Notes under the pieces: generated by a model
What the model was told of the DNA's origin: nothing
The model's database searches: none
Seen by the model: the letters and a program-made list of their open reading frames with translations, nothing else
In this document: in pieces, positions 43,662 through 52,865 of the stretch
How positions within the stretch are numbered: position 1 is the stretch's first letter
Layout: every line of letters begins with the position of its first letter
Translations under genes and position numbers: made by a program
DNA from: Xenophilus sp. L33
GTDB taxonomy: Bacteria > Pseudomonadota > Gammaproteobacteria > Burkholderiales > Burkholderiaceae_C
Assembly: GCF_009765735.1 (NCBI RefSeq)
Contig: NZ_LMUW01000207.1
Location: 185,212 to 249,211, forward strand
Direction: 5' to 3'
DNA: 64,000 nucleotides

Positions 43662-44666
43662 ATGAACGCCCTACGATCCAGCGCCCTAACACGCCGCATC
43701 GCCCTCTTGCGTCGCGCGGCGATTGCCGCTGCCGCCCTGCTGGCTGCGGCTTGGCTGCCGGCACTGGCCGCATTTCCGGACCGCCCGATCCATGTTGTCG
43801 TTCCCTTTTCGCCCGGCGGCGGTACCGATGCGGTGACCCGCATGCTCAGCGTCGGCATGGCTCAGGTATTGGGCCAGCCGGTGATCGTCGACAACAAACC
43901 CGGCGCCGGCACCATCATCGGCAGCGACTTCGTCGCCAAGAGCGCGCCGGACGGCAGCACGCTGGTCATGGCGACCTTTGCGCATGCAGTGAACCCGGCG
44001 CTGCAGCCCAAGCTCCCTTACGACACCGACAAGGCCTTCGCGCCCGTGGCGTTGATCGGCGTTTCGCCCAACGTGCTGGTGGTGCGGATGGCGAGTCCCT
44101 ATCAGAGCGTGGCGGATGCGGTGGCGGCCGCCAAGGCAAAGCCGGGCACGCTCACCTTCGCGTCGCAGGGCAACGGCACCTCGGCGCATCTGGCGGGCGA
44201 ACTCTTCAAGAACCTTGCCAAGGTCGACATCACGCACGTGCCCTACCGTGGCGCGGCACCGGCGATGACCGACCTGCTGGGCGGGCAGGTCGACATGATG
44301 TTCGCGACCGGTTCGGCGGCGCGTCCCTTCCTCGATAGCAAACAGATGCGCGCGCTCGGCGTCACCACAGAGCGGCGCTCGCTAGCGCTGCCGGATGTGC
44401 CCACCATGGCCGAGGCCGGCGTGCACGGCTACGCAGCGGAGAGCTGGTATGGGTTGTACGTCGCGGCCGGTACGCCCCGGGATGTGATCGACAAACTCAA
44501 TGCCGCGGCGAAGCAGGCAGTCAAGACGCCGGCCTTCCTCAAGCAAGCCGACTCCGAGGGCCTGAACGTCGACGTCGGAACGCCGGAGCAGCTCGGCGCC
44601 TATGTCAGTGCCCAGGAGGCACGCTGGCGCAAGGTCGTCCAGGACAACCACATCAGCATCGATTGA
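43662..44666 (+). CDS. Tripartite tricarboxylate transporter receptor (Bug/TctC family)
   Basis: A 334-aa secreted Bug receptor. A long signal peptide (RRAAIAAAALLAAAWLPALA) precedes FPDRPIHVVVPFSPGGGTDAVTR. PVIVDNKPGAGTI and VPYRGAAPAMTDLLGGQ complete the signature. AGGAG is about 9 nt upstream of the ATG. It is first in an operon followed 13 nt later by a crotonase gene. It likely delivers the operon's acid substrate. Confidence 0.92.
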   Translation: MNALRSSALTRRIALLRRAAIAAAALLAAAWLPALAAFPDRPIHVVVPFSPGGGTDAVTRMLSVGMAQVLGQPVIVDNKPGAGTIIGSDFVAKSAPDGSTLVMATFAHAVNPALQPKLPYDTDKAFAPVALIGVSPNVLVVRMASPYQSVADAVAAAKAKPGTLTFASQGNGTSAHLAGELFKNLAKVDITHVPYRGAAPAMTDLLGGQVDMMFATGSAARPFLDSKQMRALGVTTERRSLALPDVPTMAEAGVHGYAAESWYGLYVAAGTPRDVIDKLNAAAKQAVKTPAFLKQADSEGLNVDVGTPEQLGAYVSAQEARWRKVVQDNHISID

Positions 44667-44679
44667 AAGGACCCGAAAC

Positions 44680-45495
44680 ATGGATTCGCCCAAAAATGAG
44701 CCCCTCGTGGACCTGCAGGTTCGCGCAGGAATCGCCATCCTGACCCTCAACCGGCCCGAGAAGCGCAATGCGATGAGCGACGCGATGCGCGCCGAATTCG
44801 TCGCCGCGCTCGAGCGAGTCGCGAGCGATCAAGCCATCCGCGCTCTGGTGCTGACCGGCCGCGGCAAGGGCTTCTGCGCCGGCGGCGATGTCGCGGGAAT
44901 GGAGCGACGCATGCAGGCACCGACGGGCGAGATCGCCTTCAACGGCTGGACCCGGCAACAAGGTGTCCATCATGCTCAGGCGCTGCTGCACACGATGCCG
45001 AAGCCGACCATCGCGGCGGTCAATGGCGCGGCCTCGGGCCTGGGCGCCGATACCGCGCTGGCCTGCGATTTCATCATCGCTTCGGATGCGGCGAGCTTTA
45101 CCTGGTCGTACATTCATCGCGGCATCGTCCCCGATGGCGGCGGCATGTACTTCCTGCCCCGCCGGGTCGGCCTGGCGAAGGCCAAGGAACTGATCTTCAG
45201 CGGCCGCAAGGTGGAACTCGAAGAGGCGCTGCGCCTGGGCATCGTCGATCGGCCAGCGCTTGCTGAGAACCTGGTCGCAGATGCCGAGCAGTGGGCTGCC
45301 GAGATGAGCAAGGGCTCGGCAACGGCTCTGGCACTGGGCAAGACCATCCTGAACCAAAGCTTCGAGCTCTCGGCGCAGCAGGTGTTCGCCCAGGGCAGCC
45401 AGGCCCAGGGCATCTGCTACACCAGCACGGAGCATCGCCAATCGGTGCTGGCCTTCCTGGCCAAGAGCAGCCAGCCCAAGGAGTCGTCGCAGTGA
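44680..45495 (+). CDS. Enoyl-CoA hydratase/isomerase family protein (PaaG-like active site)
   Basis: A 271-aa crotonase-fold protein with CAGGDVAGM and ASGLGAD oxyanion-hole segments. The hydratase glutamates are not conserved: GLGADTALACD replaces the usual CELALACD, and SYIHRG replaces PEVKLG. An aspartate in IVPDGGGMYFLPR corresponds to the catalytic Asp of PaaG-type isomerases. It is probably an isomerase rather than a hydratase. AAAGGA precedes the ATG at 44680. Its stop overlaps the GTG start of the synthetase gene. Confidence 0.88.
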   Translation: MDSPKNEPLVDLQVRAGIAILTLNRPEKRNAMSDAMRAEFVAALERVASDQAIRALVLTGRGKGFCAGGDVAGMERRMQAPTGEIAFNGWTRQQGVHHAQALLHTMPKPTIAAVNGAASGLGADTALACDFIIASDAASFTWSYIHRGIVPDGGGMYFLPRRVGLAKAKELIFSGRKVELEEALRLGIVDRPALAENLVADAEQWAAEMSKGSATALALGKTILNQSFELSAQQVFAQGSQAQGICYTSTEHRQSVLAFLAKSSQPKESSQ

Positions 45496-47645
45496 GCGTG
45501 GTTGACGCCATCGCCAGGCTGGTGGCGCCCCGCAGCGTCGCGGTGATCGGCGCATCGGCCGATCCGGCCAAGACGGCCGGCCGTCCGGTCGCCTACCTGC
45601 GCAAGCACGGGTTCGCGGGCACCATCTATCCGGTCAACCCTCGGGTCGACGACATTGGCGGCTTGCGCTGCTATCCGGACATCGCCTCGCTGCCCGAGGT
45701 GCCGGACGTAGGCATCGTGCTGCTGGGCGCCGAGCGGGCTCACCTGGCGGTGCGAGAACTCGCCGAGCGTGGCACCGCTGCCGCGATCGTGCTGGCCAGC
45801 GGCTATGCCGAGACCGGCGACGAAGGCGCGCGGCGTCAGCGGCAACTGCTGGAGGCTGCGGGCACCATGCGCATCCTGGGACCGAACACCATCGGGCTGG
45901 TCAACCTGAGCGATCGCATCGTCCTCTCGGCCAGCGGTGCGCTCGAGATGGAGCGCTTCAGTGCCGGTTCGATCGGTGTCGTGTCGCAGAGCGGCGGCAT
46001 TCTCGGCGCCCTGCTCTCGCGTGCCACCGCGCGTGGCATCGGCCTTTCGAAGCTGGTTTCGACCAGCAACGAGGTCGACCTGGAACTTGCCGACTTCATC
46101 GAGCACCTGGCCGACGACGAGGCGACTCGGGTCATCGCGCTCTACGTCGAGACGGTGCGCAACCCGGAACGCTTCCGGGCGGCGGCGCTGCGGGCCGCCC
46201 GCGCCGGCAAGCCGATCGTCGCCTTCAAGATCGGGCGCTCCGAGGCCGGTGCCAAGGCCGCGATCTCGCACACCGGCGCGATGGCGGGTTCGGATCGCAT
46301 GTACGACGCGCTGTTCAAGCAGGTCGGCGTGATACGAGCGCAGTCCTTCGGCGACCTGCTCGACATTCCGCTCGCCCTGTCGACCGGGCGCACCCTGCAC
46401 GGCCGACGGGTGGCGGTGCTGACCTCGACCGGCGGCGCCGGCACCCTGGTGTCGGACAGCCTCGGCGTCTCGGGCTTCGATACACCGGCACCCGATGCGC
46501 ACACAGCTGCGGCACTGCGGGCGCTGCAGACCGGCGACCACGCGAGCCTCGATCGCAATCCGATCGACGTCACCCTGGCGGGGTTGCAGCCCGACCTGCT
46601 GCGCGGCGCGATCCGGGCCTTGTTGGCCAGCCCGAGCTACGACGCGCTCGCCATCGTCGTCGGATCCTCGGGACTGGCCATGCCCGAACTCATGGCTGGA
46701 GCGATCCAGGACTGCTTGCCGCTGTCGGACAAGCCGGTGATCGCTTATGTCAGCCCCCATGCGCCGCAGGTGGGTGCGGTGCTGACGCAACGCGGGGTGC
46801 CTGCTTTTTCCGATCCTGAAAGCTGCACCGCGGCGCTGGCAGGCATGCTGCAGGCCGCCGGCCGGCGTGAGTCGTCTTCGAGCGCGCAGGCGCAGGCGCC
46901 GGGGTTCGGCGATGGCGATGTTGCTGCGGCCGCCACGCTGCGCGACTTTCCTGTCGGAGCGCTCGACGAAGCGCAAGCCAAGCAACTCTTTGCGCGCTTC
47001 GGCGTGCCCTCTGCGGCCGAGGCCGTGGTCGAGACCACGGCGCAGGCCGAGGAGGCTGCGCGGCGCCTGGGCGGTCGCACGGTGCTCAAGTTGCTTTCGG
47101 CCGAGATCACCCACAAGAGCGATGTCGGTGGAGTGGTGGTCGACGTGGGTCCGGAGCAGATCGCCGCGCGTCTCATGCTGATGACCGAGCAGGTGGAGGC
47201 CCTCACCGGCGTGCGGCCGCGCCGTTTCCTGGTGCAGCAACTGGTGAGCGGCGGTGTCGAGCTGATCCTCGGCATGCATCGCGACCTGATCGGCACTGCG
47301 ATCCTGCTCGGAATGGGTGGCGTGGCCGCCGAGTTGTTCGGCGACACCACCATGCGCCTGCTGCCGCCTCGCGGCGGGTTGAGCCACGAAGATGCGTTGG
47401 GAATGGCGCGCGAGCTGAAGACGTGGCCGCTGCTCGACGGCTTCAGGGGTCGTCCGGTCGCCGATGTCGAGGCGCTCGCCTCGGCCATCGTGTCGTTCTC
47501 GCAGATGGTGGCGACACTAGGCGATCGCCTGGTCGAAGCCGAGATCAACCCGTTGTTCGTGCTGCCCGGGGGCCAGGGCGTGCGTGCGGCAGATGGCGTG
47601 GCCGTCCTCGCAGCGGCCGGCAGTGTTCAAGGAGACACCCGATGA
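45492..47645 (+). CDS. ADP-forming acyl-CoA synthetase (fused alpha-beta, ATP-grasp)
   Basis: A 717-aa NDP-forming CoA ligase. The CoA-binding domain begins APRSVAVIGASADPAKTAGRP. Succinyl-CoA-synthetase-like domains follow, with the phosphohistidine in ISHTGAMAGSD near residue 258. The ATP-grasp domain (about 483-700) contains KLLSAEITHKSDVGGV. It would activate an acid with ATP giving ADP and phosphate. Start is GTG at 45492 in a GTGA overlap with the crotonase gene. It overlaps the next Bug gene by ATGA. Substrate is unknown. Confidence 0.92.
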   Translation: MSVVDAIARLVAPRSVAVIGASADPAKTAGRPVAYLRKHGFAGTIYPVNPRVDDIGGLRCYPDIASLPEVPDVGIVLLGAERAHLAVRELAERGTAAAIVLASGYAETGDEGARRQRQLLEAAGTMRILGPNTIGLVNLSDRIVLSASGALEMERFSAGSIGVVSQSGGILGALLSRATARGIGLSKLVSTSNEVDLELADFIEHLADDEATRVIALYVETVRNPERFRAAALRAARAGKPIVAFKIGRSEAGAKAAISHTGAMAGSDRMYDALFKQVGVIRAQSFGDLLDIPLALSTGRTLHGRRVAVLTSTGGAGTLVSDSLGVSGFDTPAPDAHTAAALRALQTGDHASLDRNPIDVTLAGLQPDLLRGAIRALLASPSYDALAIVVGSSGLAMPELMAGAIQDCLPLSDKPVIAYVSPHAPQVGAVLTQRGVPAFSDPESCTAALAGMLQAAGRRESSSSAQAQAPGFGDGDVAAAATLRDFPVGALDEAQAKQLFARFGVPSAAEAVVETTAQAEEAARRLGGRTVLKLLSAEITHKSDVGGVVVDVGPEQIAARLMLMTEQVEALTGVRPRRFLVQQLVSGGVELILGMHRDLIGTAILLGMGGVAAELFGDTTMRLLPPRGGLSHEDALGMARELKTWPLLDGFRGRPVADVEALASAIVSFSQMVATLGDRLVEAEINPLFVLPGGQGVRAADGVAVLAAAGSVQGDTR

Positions 47646-48628
47646 TCGCTTGCGACCCAGCGCGCCGGCGCTTCAACGCCGCATTCGTTTCCGGCATCGC
47701 CTCGGCCATCTTGCCGACCTGGAGCCGGGCCGACGACTTCCCTACCAAGACGATTCGCATCGTGGTGCCATTCGCGCCCGGAGGTCCGACCGACCTGATG
47801 GCGCGCACCATCGCCAAGAGCATGACCGCGAGCCTCGGGCAGGCGGTCATCGTCGACAACCGGCCGGGCGGCGGCGGCGTGATCGGCATGAGCGAAGTCA
47901 TGCATCAGCCCGCGGATGGCTACACGCTGGTGATGCCGTCGATCCTGGCGGTGACCAATCCGGCCTTGATGCCCAACTATCCGTTCGACACCCTGCGCGA
48001 CTTCTCGCCGCTGACGGTTGTGGGCTTCGTTCCACATGCGGTGGTGGTGCGCCCCGACTACGCTGCCAAGACGCTGGCGGAACTCGTGGCGCTTGGGAAG
48101 GCCAAGCCGAACACCTTATCCTACGGCTCGTCGGGAATCGGCACGTCTGCGCATTTGGGGGCGGCGCTGTTCGCGCAGCGCGCCGGAATCGAGGCGGTGC
48201 ATGTGCCCTACCGCGGCTCCGGCCCGGCCGTCGAGGATCTGCTTGGCGGGCGCATCCAGTTCATGTTCCTCGACATGACGACCGCCCTGCCGCAGATCAA
48301 GGCAGGCAAGCTGCGTGCTCTCGCAGTGGCGCCGGCCCAGCGCTTTGCCGGACTCCCGGATGTGCCGACGGTCGCGGAGCAGGGCTATCCCGGTTTCGAG
48401 GTGCACGGCTGGTACGGCCTGATGCTGAAGGCCCACACTGCGCCCGCCACTCAGCAGCGCCTCTACACCGAGGTCAAGAATGCGCTCGATTCGGCCGAGG
48501 TGCGTGAAGTCTTTCGCGCCCAGGGCATCGAGCCCGGCGGCATGCCGCCGGCCGCCTTCACCGAAATGGTCCGCAATGATCTGAAGACCTGGAAACAGGT
48601 CGTCGACCAGCTGCACATCACCCTCTAG
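47642..48628 (+). CDS. Tripartite tricarboxylate transporter receptor (Bug/TctC family)
   Basis: A 328-aa Bug receptor, the second one of this operon. The leader (ARRRFNAAFVSGIASAIL) has a twin-arginine-like RRRF motif. IVVPFAPGGPTDLMAR, AVIVDNRPGGGGV and VPYRGSGPAVEDLLGGR are the family signatures. Its ATG overlaps the synthetase stop. Two receptors in one operon suggests two related ligands or a duplicated uptake function. Confidence 0.92.
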   Translation: MIACDPARRRFNAAFVSGIASAILPTWSRADDFPTKTIRIVVPFAPGGPTDLMARTIAKSMTASLGQAVIVDNRPGGGGVIGMSEVMHQPADGYTLVMPSILAVTNPALMPNYPFDTLRDFSPLTVVGFVPHAVVVRPDYAAKTLAELVALGKAKPNTLSYGSSGIGTSAHLGAALFAQRAGIEAVHVPYRGSGPAVEDLLGGRIQFMFLDMTTALPQIKAGKLRALAVAPAQRFAGLPDVPTVAEQGYPGFEVHGWYGLMLKAHTAPATQQRLYTEVKNALDSAEVREVFRAQGIEPGGMPPAAFTEMVRNDLKTWKQVVDQLHITL

Positions 48629-48638
48629 GACGGTTTTC

Positions 48639-49610
48639 ATGCGCATCGTCATTCCGGACGACTATCAGAACTGCTTGCGCGGCCTCGATTGCTTCGCCAA
48701 GCTGGCAGGGCACGAAGTCCAGATCTTCCACGACACGGTCAAGGACATCGATGCTCTGGCGGCGCGATTCGCCGACGCCGATGCGATCGTATTGACGCGG
48801 GAACGCACCCGCATCGATGCGGCGCTGCTCGATCGCCTGCCACGACTGCGCCTCATCTGCCAGACCGGCAAACTCGCCGGCCACGTCGACCTGGCTGCAT
48901 GCACCGCGCGAGGGGTGCTGGTCGCCGAAGGCAGCGGTGCCGGATCTGCAACGGCCGAACTCAGTTGGGCGCTCGCGCTGGCCAGCCGGAGGTACCTGGT
49001 CGACGAGGCCAACCGGTTGCAACGCGGGTTGTGGCAGGGACACCTGGGGCAGCAACTGAATGGGCAACGCCTGGGGGTCTGGAGCTACGGCCGGATCGGT
49101 CGGCAGGTCGCCGCCTACGGCAAGGTCTTCGGCATGAAGGTGTGGGTCTGGGGACGGGCGGGCTCGGTTGCTGCGGCAGCCGGCGACGGCTTCGAGGTGG
49201 CGCCGTCGCGTGAAGATTTCTTCGCGGCCAGCGACGTGATCAGCCTGCATGTGCGGCTCTGCCCGGAGACGACCGGGTTGGTCACCGCCGAGGACCTGCA
49301 GCGCATGAAGGCCAGCGCGCTGCTGGTCAACACCAGTCGGGCCGAGTTGATCGAACGCGGCGCGCTCGAAAGGGCCCTCGTCGCGGGCAGGCCGGGATTC
49401 GCGGCGATCGATGTCTACGAGGAGGAGCCCCTGCGCGGCCGCGACCACCCGCTGCTGAAGCTCCCCAATGCCTTGTGCACGCCCCACATCGGCTATGTCG
49501 AACGGGACAACTTCGAGCGCTACTTCGGCATCGCGTTCGACCACATCAACCAGTACAGCGCCGGCTGCCTGACCGATGTCGTGAATCCGCAGGCGCGCGT
49601 CCACGGTTGA
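48639..49610 (+). CDS. D-isomer specific 2-hydroxyacid dehydrogenase
   Basis: A 323-aa member of the family. The catalytic residues are Arg in NTSRAEL, Glu in YEEEPL and His in TPHIGYV. The nucleotide motif is GVWSYGRIGRQVA, in which the first glycine of the usual GxGxxG is replaced by serine, so cofactor binding may be altered. AGGA is 8 nt upstream of the ATG. It closes the operon that begins with Bug at 43662. A paralogue lies tail to tail at 49660-50604. Confidence 0.88.
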   Translation: MRIVIPDDYQNCLRGLDCFAKLAGHEVQIFHDTVKDIDALAARFADADAIVLTRERTRIDAALLDRLPRLRLICQTGKLAGHVDLAACTARGVLVAEGSGAGSATAELSWALALASRRYLVDEANRLQRGLWQGHLGQQLNGQRLGVWSYGRIGRQVAAYGKVFGMKVWVWGRAGSVAAAAGDGFEVAPSREDFFAASDVISLHVRLCPETTGLVTAEDLQRMKASALLVNTSRAELIERGALERALVAGRPGFAAIDVYEEEPLRGRDHPLLKLPNALCTPHIGYVERDNFERYFGIAFDHINQYSAGCLTDVVNPQARVHG

Positions 49611-49659
49611 GGCTGTCCAGGGATCGAGCCAGGGCGCAAGCTGCACCCGCACGCCACCA

Positions 49660-50604
49660 TCACGACAAGACCCTCAGAGGCTGCCCGCGCAAATAGGCCG
49701 CCACACCTTCGACGGCCGCCTGGTACCAAGCCGCATAGACCTCCTCGGTCACGTAGCCGATGTGCGGCGTCAAGATCGTGCCGGGTGCACCCAGCAGCGG
49801 ATGGTCCGGCTGGATCGGCTCCTGGGTGTACACGTCAACGCCGGCGCCGCGCAATTGCCCGCGCCGCAGCGCATCCGCGAGCGCCTGTTCGTCGACCAGC
49901 GCGCCGCGCGAGGTGTTGATCAAGAAGGCACTGGCCTTCATCAGCGAAAACTCGGCAGCACCGACGATGCCGCGCGTGGTCTCGCCGAGGATCAGGTGAA
50001 TGCTGACCACGTCGGCCTGCGAGAACAACAGCTGCCTGCTCACCGCCCGCGCGTCGAGGGCAGCGGCGCGCTCCTCGGTGAGATTCGGGCTGTAGGCGAT
50101 CACCCGCATCCCGAAGGCCTGACCGATTCGCGCGACCTTGGAGCCGATGGTGCCGAGCCCGACGATGCCCAGCGTCTTGCCTTTCAGCGACAGGCCGAGG
50201 CTGGACTGCCAGCGCCCCGCCCGCAGCGATGCGTCTTCGACCGGTATGGCATGCGCCAGGCCCAGGATCAGGCCCCACGTCAGTTCGACGGTCGCATCCT
50301 CGGCCCAGGGCGTGCCACAGACGACGATGCCGCACTCGGCTGCGGCCGCCATGTCGATGGCGCGGTTCTTCATGCCGGTGGTCAGCAGTAGGCGCAAGCG
50401 CGGCAGGGATCGAAGCACCTCGGCCGGAAACCGGGTTCGTTCGCGCATCGCGACCACGCCGTCGAAATCGGCGAGTCTGGAAATGACCTCGGCCTGCGTG
50501 AGCATCGGCTCGTGCAGGAATTCGATCTCGCAGCCAGCGAGCGTGTCCCAGTCCGCAAGATCACGTGCGACCCGCTGGTAGTCGTCGAGCACCGCGATCC
50601 TCAT
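49660..50604 (-). CDS. D-isomer specific 2-hydroxyacid dehydrogenase
   Basis: A 314-aa dehydrogenase with a normal GIVGLGTIGSKVA motif. Arg in NTSRGAL, Glu in YTQEPI and His in TPHIGYV form the catalytic set. It shares its opening (MRIAVLDDYQ) and ending with the plus-strand paralogue at 48639, from which it is separated by only 49 nt. The ATG at 50604 has GAGGG about 9 nt upstream. It is downstream of the LLM oxidoreductase gene, 47 nt away. Confidence 0.88.
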   Translation of the reverse strand: MRIAVLDDYQRVARDLADWDTLAGCEIEFLHEPMLTQAEVISRLADFDGVVAMRERTRFPAEVLRSLPRLRLLLTTGMKNRAIDMAAAAECGIVVCGTPWAEDATVELTWGLILGLAHAIPVEDASLRAGRWQSSLGLSLKGKTLGIVGLGTIGSKVARIGQAFGMRVIAYSPNLTEERAAALDARAVSRQLLFSQADVVSIHLILGETTRGIVGAAEFSLMKASAFLINTSRGALVDEQALADALRRGQLRGAGVDVYTQEPIQPDHPLLGAPGTILTPHIGYVTEEVYAAWYQAAVEGVAAYLRGQPLRVLS

Positions 50605-50651
50605 GTTCAAAGCCCTCACGTCCAGTTCGCGATCCGGCGGCCCGGACGCTT

Positions 50652-51680
50652 TCAGGCCATCGCTCGATGGAAGTCCTTCAGGGCCGGCATGACCTGGCCG
50701 GCGAACCGCTCGATGGAAGAGACGGCGTCCTGGTGCGCGAGATTGCCGAACATGAAACTGCCGATCAGGTAGTTCAGGCCGCCCTCCCCGACCTGGCTTG
50801 CCAGCAGGCGGGTCACGGTCTCCGGCGAGCCCGCGACCGCATGGCCCATGGCCAGCACGGCGTCGAAGTCCGGTGGCAGCTTGGCGTTCACCGGCTGCGT
50901 GCCGTGCTTGCGCCAGAGCTTGTAGAAGTTCTCGTAGAAGACCGGCCACGCGTTCCGGCCCAGTTGTACCGCCTCGTCGTCGGTCTCCGCGACGATGATG
51001 TAGCGGTTCACGCCCATCAGCGGCTCGGCCGTCTCGGACGGATGCGCCTTCGACCATTCCTGGCGATAGCGGTCCGTGATCGATCTGACCCGCTCGACCG
51101 GACCGCCGCACACCACGTTGACGCCGTTGAGCGCGGGCCACACCGCCGATTCGGCCGAGGCCAGCGCATACCAGATCGGCGGATGCGGCTGCTGCAGCGG
51201 CTTGAGCACAACCGGCACGTCATTGAACTGCCAGTATGTGCCGGCATAGTCGAGCACATCGGCGGCGAAGTAGCGCTTGAGGATCTCGAAGGCCTCTGCA
51301 TACATCTTCGCCGCCTGCGCCGGATCCACGCCCAGCGCCTCGAGCTCATGCGGCGACGCACCCCGACCGACACCGAAATCGAAGCGGCCTTTGCTGAGGT
51401 GGTCGAGCATGCAGATCTCCTCGGCCAGACGCATCGGATGATGGATCGGCAGCAGGTACACCAGCGGGCACAGCCGGAGGTGGCGGGTGCGCTGCGACAG
51501 AGCCGCAAGAAAGACGCTCTGCGCCGGGGTGGTGCTGAGCGGCGTCGAGTGGTGCTCGCTGATGTGATAGCAGTGGAAGCCGCTGCGGTCGTAGAGCTCC
51601 GCCAGCTGCATTCGCTCCTCGTACTGCTGCGCGAGCGGCAGGCCGCCGCGGTCGTTCTGATCGAAGATTCCGAACTTCAT
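50652..51680 (-). CDS. LLM class flavin-dependent oxidoreductase (bacterial luciferase-like)
   Basis: A 342-aa TIM-barrel flavin monooxygenase. Family signatures are the N-terminal KFGIFDQNDRGG, YHISEHHSTPLS, HHPMRLAEEICMLDHLSKGRFDFGVGRG and the C-terminal FAGQVMPAL. These enzymes use FMNH2 and oxygen to oxidise ketones, sulfonates or aldehydes. AAAGGAA is 5 nt upstream of the ATG. It is between a Bug receptor gene and a hydroxyacid dehydrogenase gene on the same strand. The substrate is unknown. Confidence 0.9.
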   Translation of the reverse strand: MKFGIFDQNDRGGLPLAQQYEERMQLAELYDRSGFHCYHISEHHSTPLSTTPAQSVFLAALSQRTRHLRLCPLVYLLPIHHPMRLAEEICMLDHLSKGRFDFGVGRGASPHELEALGVDPAQAAKMYAEAFEILKRYFAADVLDYAGTYWQFNDVPVVLKPLQQPHPPIWYALASAESAVWPALNGVNVVCGGPVERVRSITDRYRQEWSKAHPSETAEPLMGVNRYIIVAETDDEAVQLGRNAWPVFYENFYKLWRKHGTQPVNAKLPPDFDAVLAMGHAVAGSPETVTRLLASQVGEGGLNYLIGSFMFGNLAHQDAVSSIERFAGQVMPALKDFHRAMA

Positions 51681-51735
51681 GATGTTCCTTTCGATGGATG
51701 CCTTGCTGTATTCGAGGGTGACTGGCCCGACGTGA

Positions 51736-52761
51736 CTATTCGGGCTTGATGCCTGCGTCCGAGATCAACTGCTTCCACCGTCTCGCCTCCGCACGGAGGA
51801 AATCCTGGAACGTCTTGGGATTACTGTCCGTGACCGGCTCGAAGCCGAGTTCACGCAGCTTCGCGCTGACCGCCGGATCCGCCACCGCTGCATCAATGTC
51901 GGCCGCCAACTTGTCGATCACGGGCTGGGGCGTGCCGGCCGGCGCAAGCACGCCGAACCAACCCACCGCATCGATGCCTTCGACGCCGGACTCGGCAAAC
52001 GTCGGGATCCGGGGCAAGGTCGTGCTGCGTGACTTGCCGACCAGCGCGAGCGCCTGGATCTTGCCCGCACTCACTTGCGGAGCGCCAGTGCCCACCGACA
52101 CGAAGCTGGAGTCGATCTGGCCGCCCAACAGGTCGGCCAAGGCGAGCGCCTCGCCCTTGTAAGGAACGTGCAGCAGGTTGAGCCCCTGGGAGCGCTTCAG
52201 CGCTTCGCCGTAGATGTGATAGCTCGAGCCGATGCCGAAGGAGCCATAGGAGATCGGCTTCACACCGGTCCTGGCCGCCGCGATGAATTCCTTGAGCGAA
52301 CCGATGCCTGAATCCGCCCTCACCGCGAGAAACACCGGCGCGTTCGCGATCTGCACGATCGGGGCGAAGTCCCGATCGACGTCGTAGGGCACCTTGAGGA
52401 AGACCGCGGGCGCCTGCACCAGCGCGGTGTAGGTGAAGAGGAGCCGGTAGCCATTGCGTTCGCTGCGCGCGACGGCTTCGGCACCGATCATCCCGGTCGC
52501 GCCGGGCTTGTTCTCGACAAGGACTGGTACACCCCACCGCGTCGAGAGCTTGGCGGCGACCAAGCGCGCGACGGTATCGGGCCCTCCGCCGGGCGGCCCG
52601 GGCATCACGAAGGTGACCGGCCGATCGGGAAAAGCTGACTGGGCGCTCGCCGGCTGCGCCGCCGCAGCCAGCAGCAGCCCGGCCGCGGCCCATGCCAGCG
52701 ATGCGCCATGGACCCATCTTGCGCGATGCGGCGCCGGCCGGAGCTCGAGTGAATGCAGCAT
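51736..52761 (-). CDS. Tripartite tricarboxylate transporter receptor (Bug/TctC family)
   Basis: A 341-aa Bug receptor with a long leader cleaved near AAAAQPASA. VTFVMPGPPGGGPDTVAR, PVLVENKPGATGM and VPYKGEALALADLLGGQ are the signatures. The ATG at 52761 is preceded by AAGG and is preferred over a start at 52788, which lies inside an operator-like repeat. It leads the minus-strand operon with the LLM and dehydrogenase genes. It diverges from an IclR gene. Confidence 0.91.
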   Translation of the reverse strand: MLHSLELRPAPHRARWVHGASLAWAAAGLLLAAAAQPASAQSAFPDRPVTFVMPGPPGGGPDTVARLVAAKLSTRWGVPVLVENKPGATGMIGAEAVARSERNGYRLLFTYTALVQAPAVFLKVPYDVDRDFAPIVQIANAPVFLAVRADSGIGSLKEFIAAARTGVKPISYGSFGIGSSYHIYGEALKRSQGLNLLHVPYKGEALALADLLGGQIDSSFVSVGTGAPQVSAGKIQALALVGKSRSTTLPRIPTFAESGVEGIDAVGWFGVLAPAGTPQPVIDKLAADIDAAVADPAVSAKLRELGFEPVTDSNPKTFQDFLRAEARRWKQLISDAGIKPE

Positions 52762-52776
52762 GTCGCCTTGTTCTTC

Positions 52777-52799
52777 TAAATTCAACATATGTGAATTTA
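52777..52799. promoter_or_regulatory. Operator-like inverted repeat with CATATG core
   Basis: TAAATTCA and TGAATTTA are perfect 8-nt arms around ACATATG. The inner part TTCA-A-CATATGTGAA is nearly the same as a palindrome at 61838-61853. It lies between the Bug start (52761) and the IclR start (52866). Confidence 0.65.
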
Positions 52800-52865
52800 T
52801 GTCTCAGTGTTGTATATTCTCCTGACCCAGCCATCGACTGTCAAATCTGGCCGGTAGACTTGGAC

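Noticed and set aside
45417..47387. Long minus-strand open frame (656 codons) opposite the acyl-CoA synthetase gene
   Set aside because: Arg/His-rich composition and no family motif; it mirrors the codon pattern of the sense gene.
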